From NCBI GenBank assembly GCA_035944555.1, contig DASZAY010000028.1, forward strand, positions 1 to 64,000: a stretch of DNA of 64,000 bases, read 5' to 3'. Under the pieces are notes generated by a model that saw only the letters and a program-made list of their open reading frames with translations, searched no databases and was not told the origin of the DNA. This DNA comes from CADCWK01 sp035944555 (GTDB taxonomy: Bacteria > Chloroflexota > Chloroflexia > Thermomicrobiales > UBA6265). Numbering within the stretch: position 1 is the first letter of the stretch; the number at the start of each line of letters is the position of its first letter. Positions 9,372-16,538 of the stretch are shown one piece after another. Position numbers and translations under genes: made by a program.

Positions 9372-9635
9372 ATGTCCCGCTTTCTCCGTATCGTCCGCGT
9401 GGACGAATCGGCCTTTACCGACGCCCTGCATGAGTTCGTCACCGACCCGAGCGCGACCCGGAACGACCGCGACGTCATCCTCGAACTCAACGAGATGATG
9501 CCGGACATGGTCGACATCCTGGAGTCGATGGTGCTGGACGGGACGGAGGACCGGCAGGACGTCGCCGACCTCGTCACGTACATCTTCAACGCCGACCCGC
9601 GGACCGGCATCGTCGGGACCGAAGGATCGCGGTAG
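9372..9635 (+). CDS. Hypothetical acidic protein, 87 aa
   Basis: ATG preceded by GAAGG. The protein is strongly acidic and predicted helical, with repeated short hydrophobic helices (VILELNEMMPDMVDILESMV) and no membrane segment or cysteine. It follows the 56-aa YtxH-like gene closely and precedes tRNA-Cys. I do not recognise a family. Confidence 0.55.
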   Translation: MSRFLRIVRVDESAFTDALHEFVTDPSATRNDRDVILELNEMMPDMVDILESMVLDGTEDRQDVADLVTYIFNADPRTGIVGTEGSR

Positions 9636-9741
9636 CGCCGCGTACGGACGGACCTGACTGTGCCGGACCGCCGGTCAGGCGGATCCCGCGTGGTACACTG
9701 CGCCGCGCATCGCCGGGACAGGTTGCCCGGTCGATACGTGT

Positions 9742-9815
9742 GGCGCCATAGCCAAGTGGTAAGGCACGGGTCTGCAAAACCCTGATCGCCGGTTCGAATC
9801 CGGCTGGCGCCTCCA
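9742..9815 (+). tRNA. tRNA-Cys (GCA)
   Basis: 74 nt including an encoded CCA. The acceptor stem GGCGCCA/TGGCGCC pairs fully, the discriminator is U, the anticodon loop is CTGCAAA with anticodon GCA, and the T loop is GGTTCGAATCC. All are standard for bacterial tRNA-Cys. Confidence 0.97.
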
Positions 9816-9831
9816 CCGATGACACGCGAAC

Positions 9832-9876
9832 AACGAGACGACCGCCCGGGAATGATTCCCGGGCGGTCGTCTCGTT
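9832..9876. terminator. Perfect 21-bp hairpin, probable bidirectional terminator
   Basis: Arms 9832-9852 and 9856-9876 are exact reverse complements with a three-base centre. The hairpin begins 17 bases after the tRNA 3' end and 27 bases after the stop of the convergent minus-strand gene, so it most likely ends transcription from both sides. No long T-tract is present. Confidence 0.7.
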
Positions 9877-9902
9877 CTGGATCGTCCCGGTTGGGAGCGT
9901 TC

Positions 9903-10181
9903 CTAGATCTGCGGCGCGGCGCCCAGCGTCGGCTCGGTCCGGGCAGCCGGGCCGTCCTCGCGGACATGGCCGAGCGTGCAGACGACGGTGAAGTAGACGC
10001 CACCGTGGCCATCCGGCGAGGTGGTGATCTCGCGGACGCGGAGACCGGAGTAGGTGCCGGCGCTGCGGTCCTTGCCCAGCCACTCGTTGACGCGGTCGGT
10101 GGCTCCACCGGGATCGCTGGCGGCGTCGGCGCTGTGGAACAGGAAGATCCGGGTATCGGCCGGGGGCAGGTTCTGGCTCAT
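9903..10181 (-). CDS. Hypothetical protein, 92 aa
   Basis: The start chosen at 10181 gives MSQNLPPADTRIFLFH and is preceded by GGATGGAG; a longer frame upstream lacks a ribosome-binding site. The protein has an alpha/beta look: a first strand (TRIFLFHSA), a helix with TDRVNEWLG, then strands (VREITTS, VYFTVVCTLGHV). This resembles small ferredoxin-like domains, but no family can be named. It converges with tRNA-Cys on a shared hairpin. Confidence 0.55.
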   Translation of the reverse strand: MSQNLPPADTRIFLFHSADAASDPGGATDRVNEWLGKDRSAGTYSGLRVREITTSPDGHGGVYFTVVCTLGHVREDGPAARTEPTLGAAPQI

Positions 10182-10410
10182 CGTGATACTCCATCCGGCT
10201 CCGGGCGGGCGGCCGTCGCCCCTTGTTGCCGCGCGACTTCCAGCCACGTACCCCATGGACACGGCCGCGCGACGCCCGCGGAAGAGTATAGTGCGGCCCG
10301 GATGACAACCGGGTGAGCAGCCCGGCGCCGGGTCACGGTCGAGCCCGGTAATGGGTGACAGGTCCCCATGTCCCGCGTCGGGACCAGGGTCACGGTGGAG
10401 GCAACGGCGG

Positions 10411-11691
10411 GTGGCTCAGCGCATCATGGTCGTCGGCGGCGGGGGGCGGGAGCACGCGCTCCTCTGGAAGCTGGCGCAGAGCCCGGGGACGAGCACCCTG
10501 CTCTGTGCGCCCGGCAACGCCGGCACGGCCGCCCTGGCCGAGGCGGTGGCCGTCCGGACGACGGACACGGACGCCGTCGTCCGCGCCGCGATCAAGCAGC
10601 GGGTCGACCTCGTCGTCGTCGGGCCGGAAGATCCGCTGGCCGCCGGGTTGGCCGACGCGCTCGTCGCGGCGGGGATCCCGACGTACGGCCCCAGCGCCGC
10701 CGCAGCGCGGATCGAGAGCAGCAAGGCGTTCGCCAAGGAGATCATGGCCGCCGCCGGTGTCCCGACCGGCCGCTCGGTGACCGTCACGACGGTTGCCGAT
10801 GGGATGACGGCCGTCTCGGAGTCCGGGCTGCCAGTCGTGCTCAAGGCCGACGGCCTGGCGGCCGGCAAGGGCGTCGTGATCTGCGCGACACACGACGAGG
10901 CTCAGAACTTCCTGATGTCGATGCTGGACGACCGGACGCTCGGCACGGCCGGGCAATCGGTCCTGGTCGAGGAGTTCCTTCGGGGACCGGAGATCTCGAT
11001 CCTGTCGCTGGTGGACGGTGAGACGATCCGCTCCCTCGCCCCGGCCCGCGACCACAAGCGCGCCTTCGACGGCGACCAGGGCCCGAACACGGGCGGGATG
11101 GGCGTCTTCGCGCCACTGCCGGACGTCGATGACGCGATGCTGGACCGGATCGACCGGGAAGTCCTCGCTCCGACGGTGCGGGAGATGTCCGCCCGCGGCA
11201 TTCCCTTCCGCGGCACGCTGTTCACCGGGCTGATCCTGACCGCCGACGGTCCGAAAGTGCTGGAGTACAACGCCCGCTTCGGCGACCCGGAGACGCAGGT
11301 CACGCTGCCACTGCTGGACGGCGACCTGCGGGCACTGCTCGACGCCGTCGCCCACGGTCGGCTGGCGGAGCAGCCCGTGCCCGTGATCCGGGACGCCGCG
11401 GCGGTCGGCGTCGTGATGGCCTCCGGCGGCTACCCCGGCCCCTACCCGACCGGTCTGCCGATCACCGGGCTCGGGTCCGTCCCCGACGATGTCACGGTCT
11501 TCCACGCCGGCACGGCGCTCGACGACACCGGCGCGGTCGTCACCGCCGGTGGCCGCGTCCTCACCGTCGTCGGGACGGGACCAGATCTCGCAACCGCCCA
11601 GGAGCGGGCCTACGCCGGCGTCGACGCCATCCACTTCGACCGGGCCCATGTCCGCCGGGACATCGCCGCACGGGCCATCACGGCGGACTAG
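10411..11691 (+). CDS. purD: Phosphoribosylamine--glycine ligase (GARS)
   Basis: Catalyses the second step of de novo purine synthesis, joining glycine to phosphoribosylamine with ATP. The 426-aa product has the usual length and order: GGGGREHALLWKL near the N-terminus, VVGPEDPLAAGLAD, the ATP-grasp segments VLKADGLAAGKGVVI and EEFLRGPEIS, HKRAFDGDQGPNTGGMG, and the metal-binding LEYNARFGDPETQ. The start is taken as GTG at 10411 because GGAGG lies nine bases upstream; a frame extending 20 codons further has no such signal. No other purine genes are adjacent. Confidence 0.95.
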   Translation: MAQRIMVVGGGGREHALLWKLAQSPGTSTLLCAPGNAGTAALAEAVAVRTTDTDAVVRAAIKQRVDLVVVGPEDPLAAGLADALVAAGIPTYGPSAAAARIESSKAFAKEIMAAAGVPTGRSVTVTTVADGMTAVSESGLPVVLKADGLAAGKGVVICATHDEAQNFLMSMLDDRTLGTAGQSVLVEEFLRGPEISILSLVDGETIRSLAPARDHKRAFDGDQGPNTGGMGVFAPLPDVDDAMLDRIDREVLAPTVREMSARGIPFRGTLFTGLILTADGPKVLEYNARFGDPETQVTLPLLDGDLRALLDAVAHGRLAEQPVPVIRDAAAVGVVMASGGYPGPYPTGLPITGLGSVPDDVTVFHAGTALDDTGAVVTAGGRVLTVVGTGPDLATAQERAYAGVDAIHFDRAHVRRDIAARAITAD

Positions 11692-11868
11692 TAAAGTGAT
11701 CGATCACCGATTGGGATCCATGACTCGTCGCCTGCAGCCCCAGCCTCTCCCTCAGCCAATGTGCTTGCTACCGCTTCTGTTGGCGGAGGAGAACATCCCT
11801 CTTCTGACCTCGTAGTGCGGAGGTGTGCGTAGCCACCAGAATCAGCAGGCAGCCAGTGCCGGCGGCGG

Positions 11869-13137
11869 TCAGTCCCGCTCGACCTCGTCCGGCAGGTAGA
11901 TAGACGGCGCATTGCCATCAATTGGGCCGTAGACGATCAGGCCATGGTAAGCGGCTTCGTCCAGCAACCCGCGCAGCGTCCCGTAACCGAAGTACGACGA
12001 CTCCCGCAGGCTTGGTCCGGCCAGGTACGACAGCTCCTGGCCAAGCGTGGGGAAGTCGCGCCGCCGCCGGCTCATCCGGACATTGCCGATCGCTTGGGTG
12101 ACCAGCTCGGCCAGCTCGGACGGGAACGTCCGGACCCGCGGGATCGTCGTCACGACCGTCTCGCCGTTGGTTGGTTCCGGCTCGACGGCAAACCCGTTGC
12201 CGTGGGATGGCCCGACCACGGGGTTGCCCGGCCGGATCATCGGCGCCGGGGTGGTCGGTGCCCCGGTCTGTCCCAAGCGTTCCAGTTGCTGTTCCATCCG
12301 GCTGATCCGACGCTCGACATCGGCGACCCAGTCGTCCAGCGCCGCGATCGAGGCGCCGAACGTCGCTGATACCGCGGCCAGCTCATCACCGAGGACGTGC
12401 AGCCCGTTCAGCCAGTCGACCGTCCCGGTGACGGCTGGCGCGGGATCGGCCGTCACGTCGTGGGCAAGGATCGTGGAAACGCTGGGCGCCGACGTCATTG
12501 GTCGGTCCGGGGGGCGCTCGGACGCGACCGGCTGGAGCCCGAGAACCTCCGCGAGCCGGTCGGCCTCAGCGGCCGTGATCCGCAGGCCCTCCCGGGGGGA
12601 CCACGCTACCAGCTTGTCGCACCAGTCCCGGAGACTGAAATGGAAGGCGCCGAACCGGTTGACCGGGACCAGTGGCAGCCGGTGCTGGATGTCCGGGGGA
12701 CTGACGACGAGCAGGTTCGGCCAGACCTTGACGTCCTGCTCCGAGGCGAACAGCGCGTCGGCCTCCATGAACCGGGGCTGGTTGGCGAACAGCCAGGCCC
12801 GGAACTGGTTGACGGTGTTGATCAGCTGGCGCCAGTAGTTCTCGTCCTGCGCATTGCCGGGCACGATGTCACGAACGATGCCGTTGCGCGTCTCGGTCCA
12901 GCGACCGTACTCACCACCGGCGAGCTGGGCCTCGGTGCGCTTGAGTTCGGTCAGGATCACCGTTGAGTAGCGGTGCGCGGGACGGTCGTCGGGTACGATA
13001 CGGATGACCAGCCAGTCGACGTTGCGGCGGTTGCAGTCGAATTCCCCATAGACCCGGAAATCATCCGGCAACTCCGACAGCATGCGGAGGACCTCGCGGT
13101 CGACCATGTGCTGGTTGCCGACGAAGAGATGCGCCAT
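11869..13137 (-). CDS. Nuclease-like (NERD/PD-ExK-like) protein with C-terminal OST-HTH/LOTUS-like domain
   Basis: 422 aa, start supported by GGAGGGATC before ATG at 13137. Residues about 20-100 carry GEFDCNRRNVDWLVI then VILTELKRTE; the spaced D and E-x-K resemble the restriction-endonuclease-like core of NERD domains (D then ExK). A region with Trp-rich helices (about 115-200) follows, and a short coiled coil (VADVERRISRMEQQLERL, about 270-290). The last 85 residues (LAELVTQAIGN, SSYFGYGTLRGLLDEA, HGLIVY) have the pattern of OST-HTH/LOTUS RNA-binding domains, where a conserved (Y/F)G precedes a helix and a strand. The combination suggests nucleic-acid processing or defence. The domain calls are motif-based and moderately certain. 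It is isolated from its neighbours. Confidence 0.55.
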   Translation of the reverse strand: MAHLFVGNQHMVDREVLRMLSELPDDFRVYGEFDCNRRNVDWLVIRIVPDDRPAHRYSTVILTELKRTEAQLAGGEYGRWTETRNGIVRDIVPGNAQDENYWRQLINTVNQFRAWLFANQPRFMEADALFASEQDVKVWPNLLVVSPPDIQHRLPLVPVNRFGAFHFSLRDWCDKLVAWSPREGLRITAAEADRLAEVLGLQPVASERPPDRPMTSAPSVSTILAHDVTADPAPAVTGTVDWLNGLHVLGDELAAVSATFGASIAALDDWVADVERRISRMEQQLERLGQTGAPTTPAPMIRPGNPVVGPSHGNGFAVEPEPTNGETVVTTIPRVRTFPSELAELVTQAIGNVRMSRRRRDFPTLGQELSYLAGPSLRESSYFGYGTLRGLLDEAAYHGLIVYGPIDGNAPSIYLPDEVERD

Positions 13138-13544
13138 ACGGTGATCCCTCCGGTCGTCCGGCGGGCGAACAGCGCCCACGCAAAACGCCAGATGCGCGTA
13201 GCGATCGAACCACAGCGGTCGATCGGAAATGGAGTAGCGCGACGTCCCGGAAAGGACAGCCCAGGTCGTCACGAAACGGAGGGTCCAACCCGCCCATCTC
13301 TAGACGGGTCGGTCATCTCCTCCGCGGCGGTGCGGAACCGGCCCGCGGCTCCGCAGACCAGAGAAGATCGGTGGCCGAAATCCGGCCAGCTTCGCTGCCA
13401 GGCAAGGTCAATGCTGGAGCGCCGCGAGTATAGCAAGCGACCCCACTGGTCCGGGGTACCACCGGTACTCACAAGACGCTACCACCCGGAGAGGTGTTCC
13501 GCGCGGTGGCGTCATGGGCAGGACCGGTCAGGTGTCATTGGTTA
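13138..13544. other. Intergenic region, 407 bp, no gene seen
   Basis: On the minus strand a TATACT hexamer (13427-13432) could be a -10 element for the nuclease-like gene, which would imply a leader near 290 nt; no convincing -35 accompanies it. A KpnI-like palindrome region around 13455-13463 reads GGTGGTACC on the minus strand but is not part of a T-box leader. No frame with good composition was found. Confidence 0.35.
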
Positions 13545-14516
13545 TCAGCGCCCCGACGACGCGGCGGCGGCCAGGATCGCCAGGACCCGGTCGTCCTGCT
13601 GTGTCCCGGCACCTGCGGGGAGCAACGGGCTGACCAGCAGCTCATCGACGCCGCGGTCCAGCCAGTGACGCAGCGTCTCGCCGATCTCGTCATCACTGCC
13701 ACTGACGACGAGGTGGTCGAGCAGGTCGGTCGGCCATTCGGTGTCGCCCTCGGCCAGGGGCCAGCCGCTGTCGGCGAACATCGCCCGGTAGAACGGGAGC
13801 CGTGGATAGACGGCGAGCTGCTCGCGACCCAGCGCCCGGGCCTCCTCCCGCGACACACCCGGCGCGATCGAGACATGGGCGATCAGCGGCGGGGCGGCGC
13901 GACCGGCCGCGGCGGCTCCGGCGAGCAGCACCGGCTTCATCTGATCGACGAGGTAATCCAGCGGCGACACCCACGAGATCCCGCCGTCGCTCAGTTCGCC
14001 GGCCAGTCGCCAGGCGTTCTCGCGCAGTGCCGAAACCAGGACCGGCGTCCCGAGCGCGTTGGGTGCCGTCAGCTTCACATCGTAGAAGTCGCCAGCGAAC
14101 TCGACCGCGCCGTCATGGAGCAATGGGCGGATTACCCGGAGGTACTCGCGCAGCCGGTCCAGTGGGCGGTCAATCGGGATCCCGAGCGTGCCCATGCTCG
14201 GGCCATGGCTGGTCCCGATCCCCAGCCGGAGCCGGCCGGGCGCCAGCTCCTCGATCGTCCGGGCCTGGGTTGCCAGCTTGACGGGATGCTGGATGAACGC
14301 GGGGACGATCGATGTACCGAGATGCAGTTGCTCCGTGGCGGTCGCGGTCGCACCGAACAGCGTCAGGGAATCGAAGGCCGGACCACCGAGCGTCAGCCAG
14401 CCGGTGCCGATGCCGGCCGCATCAGCCTTCCGGGCAAAGGCCAGGGTCGAGGCGGAATCGGCCCGGCGCAGGTGAACGCCGATCGGGGAGGACGGGGTCG
14501 TGGATGGGGCGGACAA
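13545..14516 (-). CDS. LLM-class (luciferase-like, probably F420-dependent) oxidoreductase
   Basis: 323 aa TIM-barrel enzyme of the bacterial luciferase-like monooxygenase superfamily. Visible hallmarks are the N-terminal GVHLRRADS strand, LHLGTSIVPAFIQHP (about residues 64-79), the LAPGRLRLGIGTSHG substrate/cofactor loop (about 91-105) and the helix following PLDRLREYLRVIRPLL. The pattern G-x-G-T-S-H matches coenzyme-F420-dependent members (TIGR03564-like) better than FMN-dependent luciferases. The start is taken as TTG at 14516, six bases after GGAGG; a TTG two codons earlier touches the ribosome-binding site. The next gene upstream on this strand is an F420-type PPOX protein, so a shared cofactor is likely. 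Confidence 0.8.
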   Translation of the reverse strand: MSAPSTTPSSPIGVHLRRADSASTLAFARKADAAGIGTGWLTLGGPAFDSLTLFGATATATEQLHLGTSIVPAFIQHPVKLATQARTIEELAPGRLRLGIGTSHGPSMGTLGIPIDRPLDRLREYLRVIRPLLHDGAVEFAGDFYDVKLTAPNALGTPVLVSALRENAWRLAGELSDGGISWVSPLDYLVDQMKPVLLAGAAAAGRAAPPLIAHVSIAPGVSREEARALGREQLAVYPRLPFYRAMFADSGWPLAEGDTEWPTDLLDHLVVSGSDDEIGETLRHWLDRGVDELLVSPLLPAGAGTQQDDRVLAILAAAASSGR

Positions 14517-14603
14517 GGGCAACCTCCGGAGGTAGACCAGACCCAGCGGGACCGGACCATTACCGGTTCCCGATGGATACTCACTTTCCGGAGGGTAGCA
14601 TGA

Positions 14604-15044
14604 TCAGCGCGACCAGGCGATGAGCTTGACCGGTGTGATGATGATCACCTGCGTATAGGTCGCGAGCATCGCTTCGAGCGTCTTGCCGATGATCGCGAGC
14701 CCGTTGGTGTACTTGGCCCGGTAGGCCTCGCCCATCTCCGGCATCCAGTCCATCGCCGGCCGGTCGGAGATCTCGGCGGTCCCCTCGACGATGACGATGT
14801 CCTCGCCTTCGTCGGCGGAATCCAAGTTGAGCGTGACGTTACCCGCGTGGCGCAGGTTGCGGATCTTCTGCGTGCGTTCCTCGCTGAAGATCAGGATCCG
14901 CCCGTCGTGCCAGAAGAACCAGACCGGCGCGGTGTGAGGCCGGCCATCGGGCCGGACGCTGCCCAGCCAGCCGATCTCGTCGTCCTGCAGCCTGCGCAGG
15001 GCGTGCTGATGCTCCGGGTCGGCCTCATTGAACACCATCGTCAT
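14604..15044 (-). CDS. PPOX-class (F420/FMN-dependent) flavoprotein, copy 1
   Basis: 146 aa split-beta-barrel protein of the pyridoxamine 5'-phosphate oxidase-like superfamily. It shows WLGSVRPDGRPHTAPVWF, then GRILIFSEERTQKIRNL and a conserved hydrophobic NVTLNLD strand, the usual order for F420-dependent PPOX enzymes (TIGR03618-like). GGAGGGAG precedes the ATG by six bases. It is followed on the same strand by the LLM oxidoreductase and preceded by a clear paralogue (66 bases apart), so the three probably form one transcript. The substrate cannot be deduced. Confidence 0.8.
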   Translation of the reverse strand: MTMVFNEADPEHQHALRRLQDDEIGWLGSVRPDGRPHTAPVWFFWHDGRILIFSEERTQKIRNLRHAGNVTLNLDSADEGEDIVIVEGTAEISDRPAMDWMPEMGEAYRAKYTNGLAIIGKTLEAMLATYTQVIIITPVKLIAWSR

Positions 15045-15110
15045 CGCCGGCTCCCTCCAATGGATCGCCAGCCCGGGGCGGCGTCGAGCCGCCCTGGTCG
15101 GCCGCTGCCG

Positions 15111-15545
15111 CTACCAGGCTGACAGCTTCGTCGGCGTGAAGACGATGACGGCGGAGTACTGGGCCGCCATCTGCTCGAGCGTCAGACCCAGTCCCCAGAG
15201 ACCGCCTGCGTACTTGCGCTCGTAGGCCTCACCGACAGTAGCCAACCAGCCTGCCGTGTCCCTGTCGGAGATCGCCGCCGTTCCGTCCAGGATCACGACC
15301 TCGCCGCCGTCGGGCGTCGCATGGAGATTCATGACCGCGTTGGCATTGCCACGGACATTGCGCGTCTTCACCGTTTCCGACTCGCTGAAGACCAGCAACT
15401 CACCGTCATGCCAGAGAAACCAGACGGGCACGCTGTGGGGACGCCCGCCGGAACGGATGGTCGTCAGCCACGCGATCTGATCGCTCTCGAGCTTGCGGAG
15501 TGCCGTCTGGTGCGCCGGGTTCTGCTGGTCGAACGTGATCGCCAC
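15111..15545 (-). CDS. PPOX-class (F420/FMN-dependent) flavoprotein, copy 2
   Basis: 144 aa, starting at GTG with GGGAG six bases upstream. The sequence runs in register with copy 1 (AWLTTIRSGGRPHSVPVWF, LLVFSESETVKTRNVRG, AVMNLHATPDGGEVVILDG), showing a tandem duplication with substantial divergence. The two likely differ in substrate. It lies between csoR and copy 1; the small gap supports co-transcription with the other PPOX gene and the LLM enzyme. Confidence 0.8.
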   Translation of the reverse strand: MAITFDQQNPAHQTALRKLESDQIAWLTTIRSGGRPHSVPVWFLWHDGELLVFSESETVKTRNVRGNANAVMNLHATPDGGEVVILDGTAAISDRDTAGWLATVGEAYERKYAGGLWGLGLTLEQMAAQYSAVIVFTPTKLSAW

Positions 15546-15615
15546 GGGATTCTCCCTTCGTGCTCCGACTGGTCCGGGTTCCGTCGAGTTTTGTCAGGAT
15601 ACCGGTGCGTTCGGG

Positions 15616-15981
15616 TCAGTTGACCGAGCGGACGAACCGCTCGATCGCCCCGTTCAGCTCTTCGAGCACGGCCTCCTGGTCGTCCGGGTCGGCTCCCACC
15701 ACGCAGCCGCGGATGTGGTCCTCCAGGACCAGCAGGCCCGTCGCCCGCAGCGCCGAGATAATCGACGACATCTGCGTCAGGACATCCACGCAGTACTGGT
15801 CGTTCTCAACCATCCGCTCCACGCCCCGGACCTGGCCCTCGATCCGCCGCAGCCGCGACAGGATCTTCGCCTTGTCGTTGGCGTAGGAAGCGTGATGGGC
15901 ATGTCCCGAGGCTGTTGTCTCAGGTCCAGTCCCCTCGCCGGTCGTTTCTATCGTCGCGTCCGTGATCGTCAACTCTTCCAA
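15616..15981 (-). CDS. csoR: CsoR-type Cu(I)-sensing transcriptional repressor
   Basis: About 121 aa all-helical DUF156 repressor. The Cu(I) ligands are visible as C64, H89 and C93 (motifs DQYCVDVL and LEDHIRGCV); the 25- and 4-residue spacings are exactly those of CsoR (C-x24-H-x3-C). The core AKILSRLRRIEGQVRGVERM is the DNA-binding face. A His-containing leader (GHAHHASY) precedes it. The start is TTG, either at 15981 or, with better spacing from GGAG, at 15972. It is divergent from copZ and a palindromic site lies between them. Cu(I) binding should release the operator and derepress copZ. Confidence 0.9.
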   Translation of the reverse strand: MEELTITDATIETTGEGTGPETTASGHAHHASYANDKAKILSRLRRIEGQVRGVERMVENDQYCVDVLTQMSSIISALRATGLLVLEDHIRGCVVGADPDDQEAVLEELNGAIERFVRSVN

Positions 15982-16019
15982 GCTCCTGCCTACCGGGCCC
16001 GGCGAATGATGCTACCGGA

Positions 16020-16041
16020 TACCCCTTGGGGGTACTATAAT
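16020..16041 (+). promoter_or_regulatory. CsoR operator overlapping the copZ -10 element
   Basis: The GC-rich palindrome TACCCCTTGGGGGTA (16020-16034) matches the pseudo-palindromic CsoR operator type (TACCCC-N-GGGGTA). It abuts a consensus TATAAT (16036-16041) oriented towards copZ, leaving the operator between -35 and -10. No good -35 is visible, so RNA polymerase access is probably weak even without the repressor. The arrangement implies direct repression of copZ and possibly autoregulation of csoR. Confidence 0.75.
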
Positions 16042-16122
16042 CCGTCCAGTACCGATTCGCAGGGGCAGGTTCATCGGTGCGATGGACCCGCGCCCCGCAA
16101 CCATCATCCGGAGGGAGCATTC

Positions 16123-16356
16123 ATGTCCGCGACCATCGAACACATCCGTCTGTCAGTCCCTGATGTCTCCTGCAGCCACTGCGTCGCCGCCGTCGACGAG
16201 GCGCTGAGCGGGATGGCGGGCGTCAGCGCCGTGACCACCGACCTCGGCACCAAGCAGGTTTCCGTGGCCTACGACCCGGCCAGCGTCTCTGTCGACTCCC
16301 TGTCGGCGGCGCTCGACGAGGCCGGCTACCCGGTCGCCGGATCGGCCAGCAACTAG
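16123..16356 (+). CDS. copZ: Copper chaperone, HMA domain (CopZ-like)
   Basis: 77 aa single heavy-metal-associated domain. The metal loop is DVSCSHCVAAVDEAL, with C17 and C20 separated by two residues; this is the M-x-C-x-x-C motif with Val-Ser in place of the usual Gly-Met-Thr. The remainder shows the ferredoxin-like beta-alpha-beta-beta-alpha-beta order (VSAVTTDLGTKQVSVAYD, DSLSAALDEAGYPV). It should carry Cu(I) to an exporter, which is not in the window. The start is fixed by GGAGGGAG ending six bases upstream. A strong terminator follows. Confidence 0.88.
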   Translation: MSATIEHIRLSVPDVSCSHCVAAVDEALSGMAGVSAVTTDLGTKQVSVAYDPASVSVDSLSAALDEAGYPVAGSASN

Positions 16357-16386
16357 GATCGGCGCGCCGCAACCTGATCGCGTCCT

Positions 16387-16421
16387 GACGAAGCCAGCCC
16401 GGTAACCGGGCTGGCTTCGTC
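16387..16421 (+). terminator. Hairpin terminator after copZ
   Basis: A 35-base perfect inverted repeat (16387-16403 with 16405-16421) begins 30 bases after the copZ stop. It is G+C rich with a minimal loop; no T-tract follows. It isolates copZ from the next gene. Confidence 0.65.
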
Positions 16422-16538
16422 GTGTGCTGCCCGGCATCGACGCGCGATGACGATGACGTTCCCGTGACCGATCCGGGACACCTTTCCGGCACGCTGGGAC
16501 CCGATACGATCACCGCGTTCGTGGTCCGGGAGGTCGCA

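Noticed and set aside
13455..13463. GGTGGTACC on the minus strand, resembling a T-box antiterminator core
   Set aside because: No stem I/specifier structure, no terminator and no amino-acid-related gene downstream; a coincidence around a KpnI-type palindrome.
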